This document shows, in pieces, positions 29,052 to 37,413 of a DNA stretch of 64,000 nucleotides. Below the pieces are notes generated by a model. That model had not been told where the DNA came from and searched no databases. It was given only the letters and a program-made list of their open reading frames with translations. The position numbers and the translations under genes were made by a program. This DNA is from Rhodopseudomonas sp. (GTDB taxonomy: Bacteria; Pseudomonadota; Alphaproteobacteria; Rhizobiales; Xanthobacteraceae), in assembly GCF_013377015.1 (NCBI RefSeq), contig NZ_JACABA010000001.1:393554-457553 (forward strand). Direction: 5' to 3'. Position 1 is the first letter of the stretch. Every line of letters begins with the position of its first letter.

Positions 29052-29954
29052 TCAGCTCCAGCTCACCAGCGGCGGCATCGAGCTCAGGATGGTTTCGATA
29101 TTGCCGCCGGTTTGCAGCCCGAACATGGTGCCCTTGTCGTACAGCAGGTTGAACTCGACATAGAGCCCGCGGCAGGCGAGCTGCTGTGCGCGCTCCGCCT
29201 CGCCCCACGGCTCCATCATCCGCTTGCGCACGATCCGCGGATAGACGTCGAGCAGAGCCAAGCCGACGTCGCGGGTGAAGGCGAAGTCCTTGTCGAAATC
29301 GCCGGTGTTGAGGTGGTCGTAGAAGATGCCGCCGACGCCGCGCGCGGTGCCGCGATGCGGCAGGAAGAAGTATTTGTCGGCCCAGGGTTTGAATTTGGCG
29401 TAGTAGCCGGGATCATGGGCGTCGCAGGCGGCCTTCATTGCCGCGTGAAAGGTGATGGTATCCTCGGCGTCGTCGCGGCGCTGCTCCGACAGCATCGGCG
29501 TCAGGTCGGCGCCGCCGCCGAACCAGCCCTGCGCGGTCGACAGAAACCGCGTGTTCATGTGCACGGTGGGGACGCGCGGACTGCGCGGATGCATGATCAG
29601 GCTGATGCTGGTGGAGACGTAGTCGAGCGAGACGCCGTCGCCGGGCAGCGTTCTGGCCATCTCGGGCGTCAGCCGGCCGTTGGCCGACGAGGTGTGAATG
29701 CCGATCTTTTCGAACAGCCGGCCGTTCGAGAGAAAGCCGCCGACGCCGCCGCCCTGCCCGGTCTGCCGCGTCCACGGCTTGTAGGTGAAGGTCGCGGGTG
29801 CGCCGGGAAACAGCTTGGCCGGTGCCTCGCGTTCGAGCTTTTCCACCTCGGCGCAGATTTTGTCGCGCAGGCTTTCGAACCAGACTTTGGCCTTGGCGCG
29901 CTGCTGCTCGACGCGGGCGTGGGGGGCGTCGATGGTGTCGGTGTCGATGGTCAT
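29052..29954 (-). CDS. hemF: HemF, oxygen-dependent coproporphyrinogen III oxidase
   Basis: 300-residue aerobic enzyme converting coproporphyrinogen III to protoporphyrinogen IX. GWFGGGADLTP, KFKPWADKYFFLPHRGTARGVGGIFYDHL and LYDKGTMFGLQTGGNIE are HemF signatures. ATG at 29954 is chosen; ATGs at 29981 and 29990 are possible. An oxygen-dependent step inside this cluster suits synthesis under low oxygen rather than strict anaerobiosis. Confidence 0.95.
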   Translation of the reverse strand: MTIDTDTIDAPHARVEQQRAKAKVWFESLRDKICAEVEKLEREAPAKLFPGAPATFTYKPWTRQTGQGGGVGGFLSNGRLFEKIGIHTSSANGRLTPEMARTLPGDGVSLDYVSTSISLIMHPRSPRVPTVHMNTRFLSTAQGWFGGGADLTPMLSEQRRDDAEDTITFHAAMKAACDAHDPGYYAKFKPWADKYFFLPHRGTARGVGGIFYDHLNTGDFDKDFAFTRDVGLALLDVYPRIVRKRMMEPWGEAERAQQLACRGLYVEFNLLYDKGTMFGLQTGGNIETILSSMPPLVSWS

Positions 29955-30045
29955 TGCTTCGATCCGTTGCGTATCACGCATCGGTATCACGCCATTCGAC
30001 GGGCTTCGAGTGTTTTTGCGAATGGGTGGCGGTGGCGGTGATCTT

Positions 30046-30162
30046 CCTCATGGTGAGGAGCCCGCCCGCGGCGGGCGTCTCGAACCATGAGGAAGGCACG
30101 GGATCGCATTCAACACCTCATCCTTCGAGACGCGCGCAAGAGCGCGCTCCTCAGGATGAGGG
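30046..30162. repeat. Two palindromic repeats between hemF and crtB
   Basis: Units at about 30046-30092 (CCTCATGGTGAGGAGC ... GTCTCGAACCATGAGG, the CATGG variant) and 30116-30162 (CCTCATCCTTCGAGACGC ... GCTCCTCAGGATGAGG). A second CATGG/CATCC pair in the same order occurs at 33765-33868. Confidence 0.8.
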
Positions 30163-30196
30163 GCAGCACGCGTATCGAGCGGATTGAACCGAAACC

Positions 30197-31249
30197 CTAA
30201 ATCCGGCTGCGTTGCAGCATCTGGTCGCGGCGCTCCAGGCGGGAGAACAGCTCGACCAGCCATGCCACCTTCTCCTCGACCGGCTTGGCGCGCGGTTTCG
30301 GCGGCGCTACGTCGCGCAACGGGGTGGCGATGATGGCGTCGATCAGGAATTTGGTTTCGGCCATGTCGCCGAACTTAGCCGGCAGATATTTCGCCGGCGC
30401 CCATTCGGTTTCCTGGAACGCCAGCATCCGCGCCAGCACCGCAAGCTTGCGGCCGGTCGATACCACGGCGCGGCTCGACACCGAATCGAGACCAGAGCGT
30501 TCAACCTCGCGGCCGATCTCGGCATACAGCGCGCGGGCGGCGAAGATGCCGGGGCGGCAGGATTTCGGCAGATTGGCGATGCCAAGCGTGGCGCGGTCGT
30601 ATAGCGCGTCGGCGGTGTCGATCAGCCGCTTGACGATACTTGCGATGCCCGGGCTGAAAACCGGATTGGCGAGCCAACGAACGGGATCGATCCCGGCTTC
30701 GCGCATCCACGCCATCGGCATATAGAGCCGGCCGGCGCGGGCGTCTTCGCCGATATCGCGGGCGATGTTGGTGAGCTGCATGGCGCAGCCGAGATCACAG
30801 GCGCGCGCCACGATGTCCGGCTTCCGCTGCCCCATCACCAGCGTCATCATCACGCCGACGGTGCCGGCGACGCGAGCGGCGTAGGCATACAGATCCGACA
30901 GCGTCTCGTAGCGCCGGCCTTCGGCGTCCCACTCCAGGCCCTCGATCAGCGCTTCGGGAATAGCGGCCGGAATCGAAAACCGCGCCACCACATCGGCGAA
31001 GGCGCGGTCGGACGGGTACGGCATCGGCAGCCCGCGGCAGGCGCGATCGAGCCGGTCCTTCAGCACTTCGACCGCGGCGGCGCGGTCGAGCCCGAGATCG
31101 ACGGCGTCGTCGGCGACGCGGCAGAACGCATAGAGCGCGATCGCCGGATCGCTGATCCGTCGCGGCAGCACCATCGAGGCGGCGTGGAAAGTGCGCGAGC
31201 CTTCCTTGATCATTTCGCGGCAGGCAACCATGTCGGAATTTGCGGTCAT
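30197..31249 (-). CDS. crtB: CrtB, phytoene synthase
   Basis: 350-residue squalene/phytoene synthase condensing two GGPP. Asp-rich motifs in YAFCRVADDAVDLG and LTNIARDIGEDARAGRLYMP. ATG at 31249 overlaps the crtI stop (ATGA). The basic C terminus (RDQMLQRSRI) extends slightly beyond the usual domain. Confidence 0.96.
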   Translation of the reverse strand: MTANSDMVACREMIKEGSRTFHAASMVLPRRISDPAIALYAFCRVADDAVDLGLDRAAAVEVLKDRLDRACRGLPMPYPSDRAFADVVARFSIPAAIPEALIEGLEWDAEGRRYETLSDLYAYAARVAGTVGVMMTLVMGQRKPDIVARACDLGCAMQLTNIARDIGEDARAGRLYMPMAWMREAGIDPVRWLANPVFSPGIASIVKRLIDTADALYDRATLGIANLPKSCRPGIFAARALYAEIGREVERSGLDSVSSRAVVSTGRKLAVLARMLAFQETEWAPAKYLPAKFGDMAETKFLIDAIIATPLRDVAPPKPRAKPVEEKVAWLVELFSRLERRDQMLQRSRI

Positions 31250-32781
31250 GTACTCACCAGATCGTGGGCATCGGGAACCAGAGCATCGAGCACCCGCGCC
31301 GAGGACAGCACACCGGGTAATCCGGCGCCGGGATGCGTACCAGCGCCGACGAGATAGAGGCGATCGACGTCTTCGCTGAGATTATGCGGCCTGAACCAGG
31401 CACTTTGCGTCAGCACCGGCTCGAGCCCGAACGCGGCGCCGCGGAACGACGACAGTCGGTCCTGGAAATCCTGCGGCGTCAGCATCCGCGAACTCACCAC
31501 CTGGTTCTCCAGGTCGGGCAGGATGGTGGCGCCGAGCGATTGCGCGATCAGCTTGCGATAGGATTCCGCCTTGGCCTGCCAGTCGATGCCGCTCTGCATA
31601 TGCGGCACCGGCGACAGCACGTAGAACGTATCGCAGCCGTCCGGCGCCAGCGACGGATCGGTCGCGGTCGGGCGGTGCAGATACAGGCTGAAATCGTCGG
31701 CGCAGACTTTACGCTTGAAGATGTCGGTGATGAGTTCCTTGTAGCGCGGCCCCATCAGGATGGTGTGGTGCTTGACCTCGGGATACTTGGTCTTGGTGCC
31801 GAAGTACCACAGGAACAGGCTCATCGAGTAGCGCGCCTTCTCGATCTTGCGATCGGTCCAGCGCGAGCGCACCGACGCCGGCAGCAGATAGCGATAGGTC
31901 GAGGCCGAATCCGCGTTCGATACCACGATGTCGGATTTGATGATCTCGCCCGAGGCCAGCCGGACGCCGCGAGCGGCGCCGTTCTCGACCACGATCTCGC
32001 GGACATCCTGGCCGCACAGTACCTTGTTGCCCTGGCCCTCGATCAGCTTGACCAGGCCGGCGATCAGCCGCCCGGTGCCGCCCATGGCAAAATGCACGCC
32101 CCAGTGCTTTTCCAGGAAGGTGATCAGGCAATACACCGAGGTGGCGCTGAACGGATTGCCGCCGACCAGCAGCGGGTGGAACGAGAACACCATCCGCAGC
32201 CGCGGATCGCGGAAATATTTCGAGACCAGATTGTAGACGCTGCGATAGCTCTCCAGCTTGATCATGTCCGGCGCGATCTTCACCATGTCGGTGAAGTTGT
32301 TGAACGGCATGTCGCCGAGCTGTTCGAAGCCGACCTTGAAGATCGCCTCGGAGGCCTTCATGAAGCGGTCGTAGCCGTCGACGTCCTCGGGGCAGAACTG
32401 CGCGATCTGCTTCAGCACCGCTTCCTTGTCGTCGGAATAATCGAAGAACGAGCCGTCGTGAAACCGGATCCGGTAGAACGGCGTCATCGGCACCAGCGTG
32501 ACGTCGTCGCTGAGCCGCTTGCCGCACAGCTTCCACAGCTCTTCGAACAGATACGGCGCGGTGACGATGGTCGGACCGGCGTCGAAGGTGAAGCCGTCCT
32601 GACGGTAGACATAGGCGCGGCCGCCTGGCGCATCGAGCTTTTCCAGCACGGTGACGCGATAGCCCTTGGCGCCGAGCCGCACTGCGGCAGCCAGACCGCC
32701 GAATCCGGAGCCGATTACCACCGCATGAGGTTGGTGGCCGCGCGGAAGATGGGGGACGGGTTTGGAGCCGGGATCGAGCAT
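31246..32781 (-). CDS. crtI: CrtI, phytoene desaturase
   Basis: 511-residue FAD enzyme that desaturates phytoene stepwise, to neurosporene or lycopene. VVIGSGFGGLAAAVRLGAKGY and KLDAPGGRAYVY form the FAD site; the C-terminal signature is LYLVGAGTHPGAGLPGVLSSA. I place the start at ATG 32781 because the upstream in-frame ATG at 32814 would put a PpsR operator (32790-32807) inside the gene; neither has a strong ribosome site. Cotranscribed with crtB. Confidence 0.94.
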   Translation of the reverse strand: MLDPGSKPVPHLPRGHQPHAVVIGSGFGGLAAAVRLGAKGYRVTVLEKLDAPGGRAYVYRQDGFTFDAGPTIVTAPYLFEELWKLCGKRLSDDVTLVPMTPFYRIRFHDGSFFDYSDDKEAVLKQIAQFCPEDVDGYDRFMKASEAIFKVGFEQLGDMPFNNFTDMVKIAPDMIKLESYRSVYNLVSKYFRDPRLRMVFSFHPLLVGGNPFSATSVYCLITFLEKHWGVHFAMGGTGRLIAGLVKLIEGQGNKVLCGQDVREIVVENGAARGVRLASGEIIKSDIVVSNADSASTYRYLLPASVRSRWTDRKIEKARYSMSLFLWYFGTKTKYPEVKHHTILMGPRYKELITDIFKRKVCADDFSLYLHRPTATDPSLAPDGCDTFYVLSPVPHMQSGIDWQAKAESYRKLIAQSLGATILPDLENQVVSSRMLTPQDFQDRLSSFRGAAFGLEPVLTQSAWFRPHNLSEDVDRLYLVGAGTHPGAGLPGVLSSARVLDALVPDAHDLVST

Positions 32782-32789
32782 TCGCGCAC

Positions 32790-32842
32790 TGTAACTATTT
32801 CTTGACAGTTGCATAGTCCAAAAGTGTCAAATTCACCTTACA
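32790..32842. promoter_or_regulatory. Two PpsR operators upstream of crtI
   Basis: Two perfect TGT-N12-ACA boxes at 32790-32807 and 32825-32842, starts 35 bp apart. The second just overlaps the bchO stop codon. They should repress crtIB, and show that crtIB has its own promoter although bchO lies only 56 bases upstream. Confidence 0.75.
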
Positions 32843-33743
32843 TTCTGAAAGGTTTTTCGCCAGCCTGAACCGCGTCCCGCGCATACCTTTCGATCAAATC
32901 GGCGATCAATTGCGGCTGTTCCTCGTGGGCGAGGTGCCCGAGCCCGGGTACCCGCACGATCTCGGCACGGGGCTGGATTTCCTTGACCCGCCGCGCCACC
33001 GCCGGCGAGATCGCTCGATCGTTCTCGGCCGCCACAAGCACCAGCTGCGGCCGCAACTCAGGCAGCAGCTTCAGCAGCGGTTCGAGATCCCAGTTAGCCA
33101 TCATCCGCAGCGCCGCGGCGACGTGAGCCGGACTACGCACCAGCTTGCCGTATAGCGCGACACCAGTTGGATCGATCACCGAGCCGGTATTGCCGAGCAA
33201 CCGCTCCACCGCCCCTTTGGCTCCGGCCTGCCAGGCGAACAACTGCGGCACCAACGGGTTCAGCACCAGCATCTTGGCCAGTGGCGAGAAGAAATTGGCG
33301 GCCGCCCCACCGTAAGGCAGAAACGCGCCATTGAGGCTGACCAACAGCTTCGGGTCAATGCTGCCGTCGAGGCACATCCGCGCCAGGATCGCCGCGCCGG
33401 CGGAATGCCCGACCGCGATCTGCGGCGCGACCTTCAGCACCCGCAACAGCGCACCGAGATCCGCCGCCATGCCCGGCAGCGACAGCCGCTGCGACTTCGG
33501 CGACTGGGTGAAGCCATGACCCGGCAGATCCGGCGCGATCACCAGATAATGCCGCGCCAGCAGCGGCGCCAACCCGCGCCAGGAATGCGACGCCGCCCCG
33601 GTGCCGTGCACCAGCAGGATCGCCGGCGCCGCCGGATCGCCCATGCGCTGCACGTGCCAGCGGAAGCCGCCGGCCTCGACGAAGGCGCTGGCCTCGCGAT
33701 GCGGCCAGTCCAAGCCGTCCTTGCTCCACAGCAGATCGGACAT
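32838..33743 (-). CDS. bchO: BchO, alpha/beta-hydrolase associated with magnesium chelatase
   Basis: 301-residue alpha/beta hydrolase of the BchO family. LLVHGTGAASHSWRGLAPLLA holds the oxyanion region and AVGHSAGAAILARM the nucleophile elbow (G-H-S-A-G); GLGHLAHEEQP provides the catalytic His. BchO is usually adjacent to bchD; here bchID lies about 7 kb away across a segment of unrelated genes. Exact biochemical role in Mg-protoporphyrin formation is not established. Confidence 0.88.
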   Translation of the reverse strand: MSDLLWSKDGLDWPHREASAFVEAGGFRWHVQRMGDPAAPAILLVHGTGAASHSWRGLAPLLARHYLVIAPDLPGHGFTQSPKSQRLSLPGMAADLGALLRVLKVAPQIAVGHSAGAAILARMCLDGSIDPKLLVSLNGAFLPYGGAAANFFSPLAKMLVLNPLVPQLFAWQAGAKGAVERLLGNTGSVIDPTGVALYGKLVRSPAHVAAALRMMANWDLEPLLKLLPELRPQLVLVAAENDRAISPAVARRVKEIQPRAEIVRVPGLGHLAHEEQPQLIADLIERYARDAVQAGEKPFRM

Positions 33744-33764
33744 GGCTCAACCCGGCTGCCTGCG

Positions 33765-33868
33765 CCTCATGGTGAGGAGCCGGCCGTTCGGCGGGCGTCT
33801 CGAACCATGAGGATGCTCGGCTCCATCCTTCGAGACGCAGCCCTTCGGGATGCTCCTCAGGATGAGGC
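33765..33868. repeat. Pair of palindromic repeats upstream of bchO
   Basis: Units at about 33765-33812 (CATGG variant) and 33823-33868 (CATCC variant), the same two-unit arrangement as at 30046-30162. They fill most of the bchO-hydrolase gap. Confidence 0.8.
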
Positions 33869-33908
33869 AGATTGCGTTGTGAGGCTGTAGCATTCGTCCC
33901 CCGCGCCG

Positions 33909-34862
33909 CTACGTCGCCGGGACGGTCGCCGCGCGGGCGAGGAATTCGTCGTAGCTCCGGATGAATTCGTCGGGCACTTCGAAATGCGGCATCGCGCCGG
34001 TCTGGAAGATCGTGACCGTCCAGTTCGGCTTGCCCTCGACCGTATCCTTGCGCTTGTAGTCGACGAAGTCGCCGCGGACGCCGTGCGACAGCCACGCCGG
34101 CATCGCCAGATCCTGATAGATCCGCAGGACGTCCTGGCTGAACAGATAGCCGGAGACGAAGTAGTACGGCGCATGCTGCGCGCCGGGCTGATGCGTCGTC
34201 AAATAGTCGTAGTCGAGCAGCCCCTGGTCGAAATTCGGCGTGCCGAAAGTCTTCTTCAGGAACCAGCCGATCACCGCGCGCGTGGTCAGCAGGTGAAAGA
34301 ATTTCTCACTCCACAACGGCACTTCGAACACCGCATGCAGCCACGGGATCGCCCGCGAGCCGCGGACCCAGCGCACCGAGCGGCCGTCGAAGCCGGTGGG
34401 ACTGATCAAAGCCAGGCTGCGGAACGCCTTCGGGGTCTCGTCGGCGGCGCGGGCGAGAAATTCGCAGCCCAGCGACAGCGCCAGCGCGTCGATCGGCGCG
34501 TCGCCGTGAACCTTCTGGATTTCGCCGACCGCGGCATGCACGGCGTCCGTCATCATCCGAATTGTGTATTGACGCTTCGACCGCGACGAATGACCAAAGC
34601 CCGGCAACTCGATCGCATAGACCGGGCGGCTTTTGCTGTAGTGCTCGTAGATCGGCTTGATCTCGTAGGCCGATCCGGCGGCGTTGATGCTGTGGATCAG
34701 CAGCAGCGGCGTCTGGGTGGCGCCGACCTCGGGCGTCGCCGCCCAATAAGTGAGCCGGCCGGCGAAACTGTCGATGTCATGGCGCTCCCCGGAGACCGGC
34801 GCTGGCAAGCCGGCGGCGCCGGGCGTCGCGCTCGATCCAAGGGTGGGTGTGGGTGCATTCAT
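33909..34862 (-). CDS. Alpha/beta-hydrolase of unknown substrate
   Basis: 317 residues. LLLIHSINAAGSAYEIKPIYE replaces the usual HGxxG loop. The elbow is ALALSLGCEFLAR, so the first Gly of G-x-S-x-G is Ala. The likely acid/His region is GAMPHFEVPDEF near the C terminus. It is divergent from hemE and in line with bchO. I do not recognise a specific enzyme; context suggests a photosynthesis-linked hydrolase, but a BchO-like role is only a guess. A one-mismatch PpsR box (TGT-N12-AGA) at 34917-34934 lies upstream. Confidence 0.7.
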   Translation of the reverse strand: MNAPTPTLGSSATPGAAGLPAPVSGERHDIDSFAGRLTYWAATPEVGATQTPLLLIHSINAAGSAYEIKPIYEHYSKSRPVYAIELPGFGHSSRSKRQYTIRMMTDAVHAAVGEIQKVHGDAPIDALALSLGCEFLARAADETPKAFRSLALISPTGFDGRSVRWVRGSRAIPWLHAVFEVPLWSEKFFHLLTTRAVIGWFLKKTFGTPNFDQGLLDYDYLTTHQPGAQHAPYYFVSGYLFSQDVLRIYQDLAMPAWLSHGVRGDFVDYKRKDTVEGKPNWTVTIFQTGAMPHFEVPDEFIRSYDEFLARAATVPAT

Positions 34863-34974
34863 CTGAAAATTCCTGTTCGCGGCCGGTCCGGCCGCATCTC
34901 GGCGTGGTCAAGACGATGTCGACAGTGTATCAGACCCGTCAAGACCGCCTGTCGTATAGCAATGGATACATGTC

Positions 34975-36021
34975 TTGACACAGAAACTCGTGACCAAACC
35001 GTTCATTGAAGTGCTTTCCGGTCACCGGCAGGCCTCACCGCCGATGTGGATGATGCGGCAGGCCGGGCGTTACCTTCCGGAATACCGCGAAGTGCGCGCC
35101 AAAGCCGGCGGTTTCCTGGATTTGTGCTTCAATCCCGAATTCGCCGCCGAAGTGACGCTGCAGCCGATCCGGCGGTTCGGTTTCGACGCCGCGATCATCT
35201 TTTCCGACATCCTGGTGGTGCCCTATGCGCTGGGCCGCTCGGTCCGCTTCGAGGTCGGCGAGGGTCCGCGGCTCGATCCGCTGGATTCCCCCGACAAGGT
35301 CAGCACGCTGGCAGGCGCGATCGACCTGTCCAAGCTCGAGCCGGTGTTCGAGGCACTGCGAATTGTGCGCCGCGAACTCGCACCTGAAACCACGCTGATC
35401 GGTTTCTGCGGCGCGCCGTTCACGGTGGCGACCTACATGGTCGCCGGCCAGGGCACCCCGGACCAGGGTCCCGCGCGGATGATGGCGTACAAGCATCCCG
35501 GCGCCTTCGCCAAGATCATCGACGTCCTGGTCGAGAGCTCCGTTCAGTATCTGCTGGCGCAGCTCAAGGCCGGCGCCGATGTGCTGCAGATCTTCGACAC
35601 CTGGGCCGGCGTGTTGCCGCCGCGCGAGTTCGAGCGCTGGTCGGTGGAGCCGACCCGCCGGATCGTCGAGGGCGTGCGCAAGGTGGTGCCAGGCGCCAAG
35701 ATCATCGGCTTCCCGCGCGGCGCCGCCGGCATGTTGCCGACCTTCGTCGAGCGTACCGGCGTCGACGGCGTCTCGATCGACTGGACCGCAGAGCCGTCGC
35801 TGATCCGCGAAAAGGTGCAGACCAAGGTCGCGGTACAGGGCAATCTCGACCCGCTGGTGCTGATCGCCGGCGGTTCGGCGCTCGACCAGGCGGTCGACGA
35901 CGTCCTGGCGAACTACTCCGGCGGCCGCCATATCTTCAACCTCGGCCACGGCATCCAGCCCGAAACCCCGATCGCCCACGTCGAACAGATGGTGAAGCGG
36001 GTGCGGGCGTTTAAGGGCTGA
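34975..36021 (+). CDS. hemE: HemE, uroporphyrinogen decarboxylase
   Basis: 348-residue enzyme converting uroporphyrinogen III to coproporphyrinogen [23 protein letters not shown] and [18 protein letters not shown] are the two family signatures; [12 protein letters not shown] is the conserved C-terminal segment. Start taken at TTG 34975; GTG at 34990 is possible and neither has a strong ribosome site. Followed by a good terminator at 36047, so it is probably monocistronic. Confidence 0.95.
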   Translation: MTQKLVTKPFIEVLSGHRQASPPMWMMRQAGRYLPEYREVRAKAGGFLDLCFNPEFAAEVTLQPIRRFGFDAAIIFSDILVVPYALGRSVRFEVGEGPRLDPLDSPDKVSTLAGAIDLSKLEPVFEALRIVRRELAPETTLIGFCGAPFTVATYMVAGQGTPDQGPARMMAYKHPGAFAKIIDVLVESSVQYLLAQLKAGADVLQIFDTWAGVLPPREFERWSVEPTRRIVEGVRKVVPGAKIIGFPRGAAGMLPTFVERTGVDGVSIDWTAEPSLIREKVQTKVAVQGNLDPLVLIAGGSALDQAVDDVLANYSGGRHIFNLGHGIQPETPIAHVEQMVKRVRAFKG

Positions 36022-36046
36022 GAGCCCAGGTTGAAGTAGACTTCGC

Positions 36047-36074
36047 AATGGCCGGGCATGTCCCGGCCATTTTC
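36047..36074 (+). terminator. Rho-independent terminator of hemE
   Basis: AATGGCCGGG (36047-36056), loop CATGT, CCCGGCCATT (36062-36071) followed by TT. It lies 25 bases beyond the hemE stop. Confidence 0.72.
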
Positions 36075-36180
36075 GTTTCGCGGCGATGCGGCAAATCTCG
36101 TTCTCTGCCGAACCGACAGCGCAACTTGCCGATCGTCCCATGGAGTGGTACATTACCTCAAATTCCTCTTGGGGGGCGAG

Positions 36181-36477
36181 ATGATCGTCTGCTTCCGCGA
36201 CGACTGGCTGCGCGCCTTCTTCGTGAATGATGTCAGATCCCGGAACATTCCGTCCGATCTTGAACAACGGTTGTTCCGCAAGCTCCAGATGATCGACGAC
36301 GCCATGACCGACCGAGACTTGCGCGTTCCGCCCCGCAACCATTTCGAAAAGCTGCGTGGCAGGCCGGCAAATCGCTGTTCGATCCGCGTCAATCAGCAAT
36401 GGCGGCTGATCTTTCTTTGGGATGGCGGACGTGGCGAAGCGACGGACATCTATCTCGACGACCATGATTACAGGTGA
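36181..36477 (+). CDS. higB: HigB/RelE-type toxin
   Basis: 98-residue mRNA-interferase-like toxin of the HigB (RelE/ParE) family. LFRKLQMIDDAMTDRDLRVPP and FEKLRGRPANRCSIRVNQQWRLIF are typical HigB segments, ending YLDDHDYR. A G-rich ribosome site lies immediately before ATG 36181. The antitoxin gene starts eight bases after the stop. Toxin first, antitoxin second is the HigBA order. Confidence 0.88.
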   Translation: MIVCFRDDWLRAFFVNDVRSRNIPSDLEQRLFRKLQMIDDAMTDRDLRVPPRNHFEKLRGRPANRCSIRVNQQWRLIFLWDGGRGEATDIYLDDHDYR

Positions 36478-36485
36478 GGTGAGCG

Positions 36486-36797
36486 ATGCTGATGTCGAAA
36501 CGCAAGCCGGTGAGCGTCGGCGAAATCCTGGTTGAGGAATTCATGGAGCCGATGGGGTTGACGCAAGCCGCGTTGGCAGAGGCCATGGGGGTGCAACGCA
36601 AGCACGTCAATGAGCTCTGCAATGACCGCCGGACGGTGACCGCACCGACGGCGCTGATTCTCGCCCGGGTGTTCGGTAACAGCGCGGAGTTCTGGCTGAA
36701 CGTGCAACGCCGCAGCGATCTGTGGGAGGCGATGCACTCGCCGAGAGAGCGCGAGCGCATCCAACGTGCTCGACCGCTCAAGGCCGCCGCGGCGTAG
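36486..36797 (+). CDS. higA: HigA-type XRE antitoxin
   Basis: 103 residues with a single helix-turn-helix: GLTQAALAEAMGVQRKHVNELCN, followed by ALILARVFGNSAEFWLNVQRRSDLW, the HigA family signature. It should neutralise the upstream toxin and repress the pair. An in-frame ATG at 36492 could also be the start. A fragment of hemE lies 16 bases beyond the stop. Confidence 0.9.
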   Translation: MLMSKRKPVSVGEILVEEFMEPMGLTQAALAEAMGVQRKHVNELCNDRRTVTAPTALILARVFGNSAEFWLNVQRRSDLWEAMHSPRERERIQRARPLKAAAA

Positions 36798-36813
36798 CCC
36801 GAAAACCCTCCGG

Positions 36814-36859
36814 CAAGGTCGCGGCGCAGGGCAATCTCGGTCCGCTGGTGCTGATCGCC
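36814..36859 (+). pseudogene. hemE fragment downstream of higBA
   Basis: 46 bases matching hemE 35823-35868 at 42 of 46 positions by eye; in the hemE frame it reads KVAAQGNLGPLVLIA versus [15 protein letters not shown]. It has no start and is not continued beyond the match. It looks like a remnant of a second hemE 3' region beside the toxin-antitoxin insertion. Confidence 0.65.
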
Positions 36860-36924
36860 AACCGGCGGTGTCAGGACCTTGCGACCTGACGCCACCGCCT
36901 CAAAGACGACGCAGCAGAGCTTGC

Positions 36925-37413
36925 CTAGAACGGCCAGATGCGCGTTTCGAACCACGATGTGATCGCGCTGCGGATCGATCGGAGCCCTGTTGTTGGCTCG
37001 CCGACCTTGATCGAGTTACGCGCCGCGTTCGCCGGCAGATCGGACAGGATCTCGAACTGCAACCTCAGCCCCTCACTGGTCAGGATCAGCGCCCTGCGGA
37101 TCGCCGCATGCGACTCCCGCAGCGCGCGCTTGGCATCCGACTCGTGCAGCGAATCGATGAAGCTGCCCAGCGCGTCCAGCCGGCGCAGCAATTCGTCGAT
37201 GCGGACTTGCCACAAGTCCTTCGAGGCCAGCAGCTCCGCGACGGCGCCATCGAAGCGCGGCAACAACGCGGCTTGACCGCTGCCGGAGCCATCGAGCGCC
37301 GGTCGATCGATCGGCCGTGGAAAAGCTATGACCTGCGCCATTTTCGGCGACCCGCGGTTCGAGGACATCGACAGCAGGGCTTCGCGCCCGTCGAGGGTGA
37401 TGTCGGTCATCAT
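36925..37413 (-). CDS. Hypothetical protein cotranscribed with the chemoreceptor
   Basis: 162 residues, soluble, mainly helical after residue 50 ([36 protein letters not shown]). No family recognised. ATG at 37413 overlaps the stop of the methyl-accepting protein (ATGA), so the two are translationally coupled. An accessory or partner role for that receptor is inference only. Confidence 0.7.
   Translation of the reverse strand: MMTDITLDGREALLSMSSNRGSPKMAQVIAFPRPIDRPALDGSGSGQAALLPRFDGAVAELLASKDLWQVRIDELLRRLDALGSFIDSLHESDAKRALRESHAAIRRALILTSEGLRLQFEILSDLPANAARNSIKVGEPTTGLRSIRSAITSWFETRIWPF

Noticed and set aside
32838-33743. BchO as a general esterase
   Set aside because: Sequence pattern and position upstream of crtIB fit BchO better, although the enzyme activity itself is unproven.
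28205-33868. Palindromic repeats as insertion sequences
   Set aside because: Units are about 45-60 bp, without transposase or target duplications visible; they are REP-like elements.
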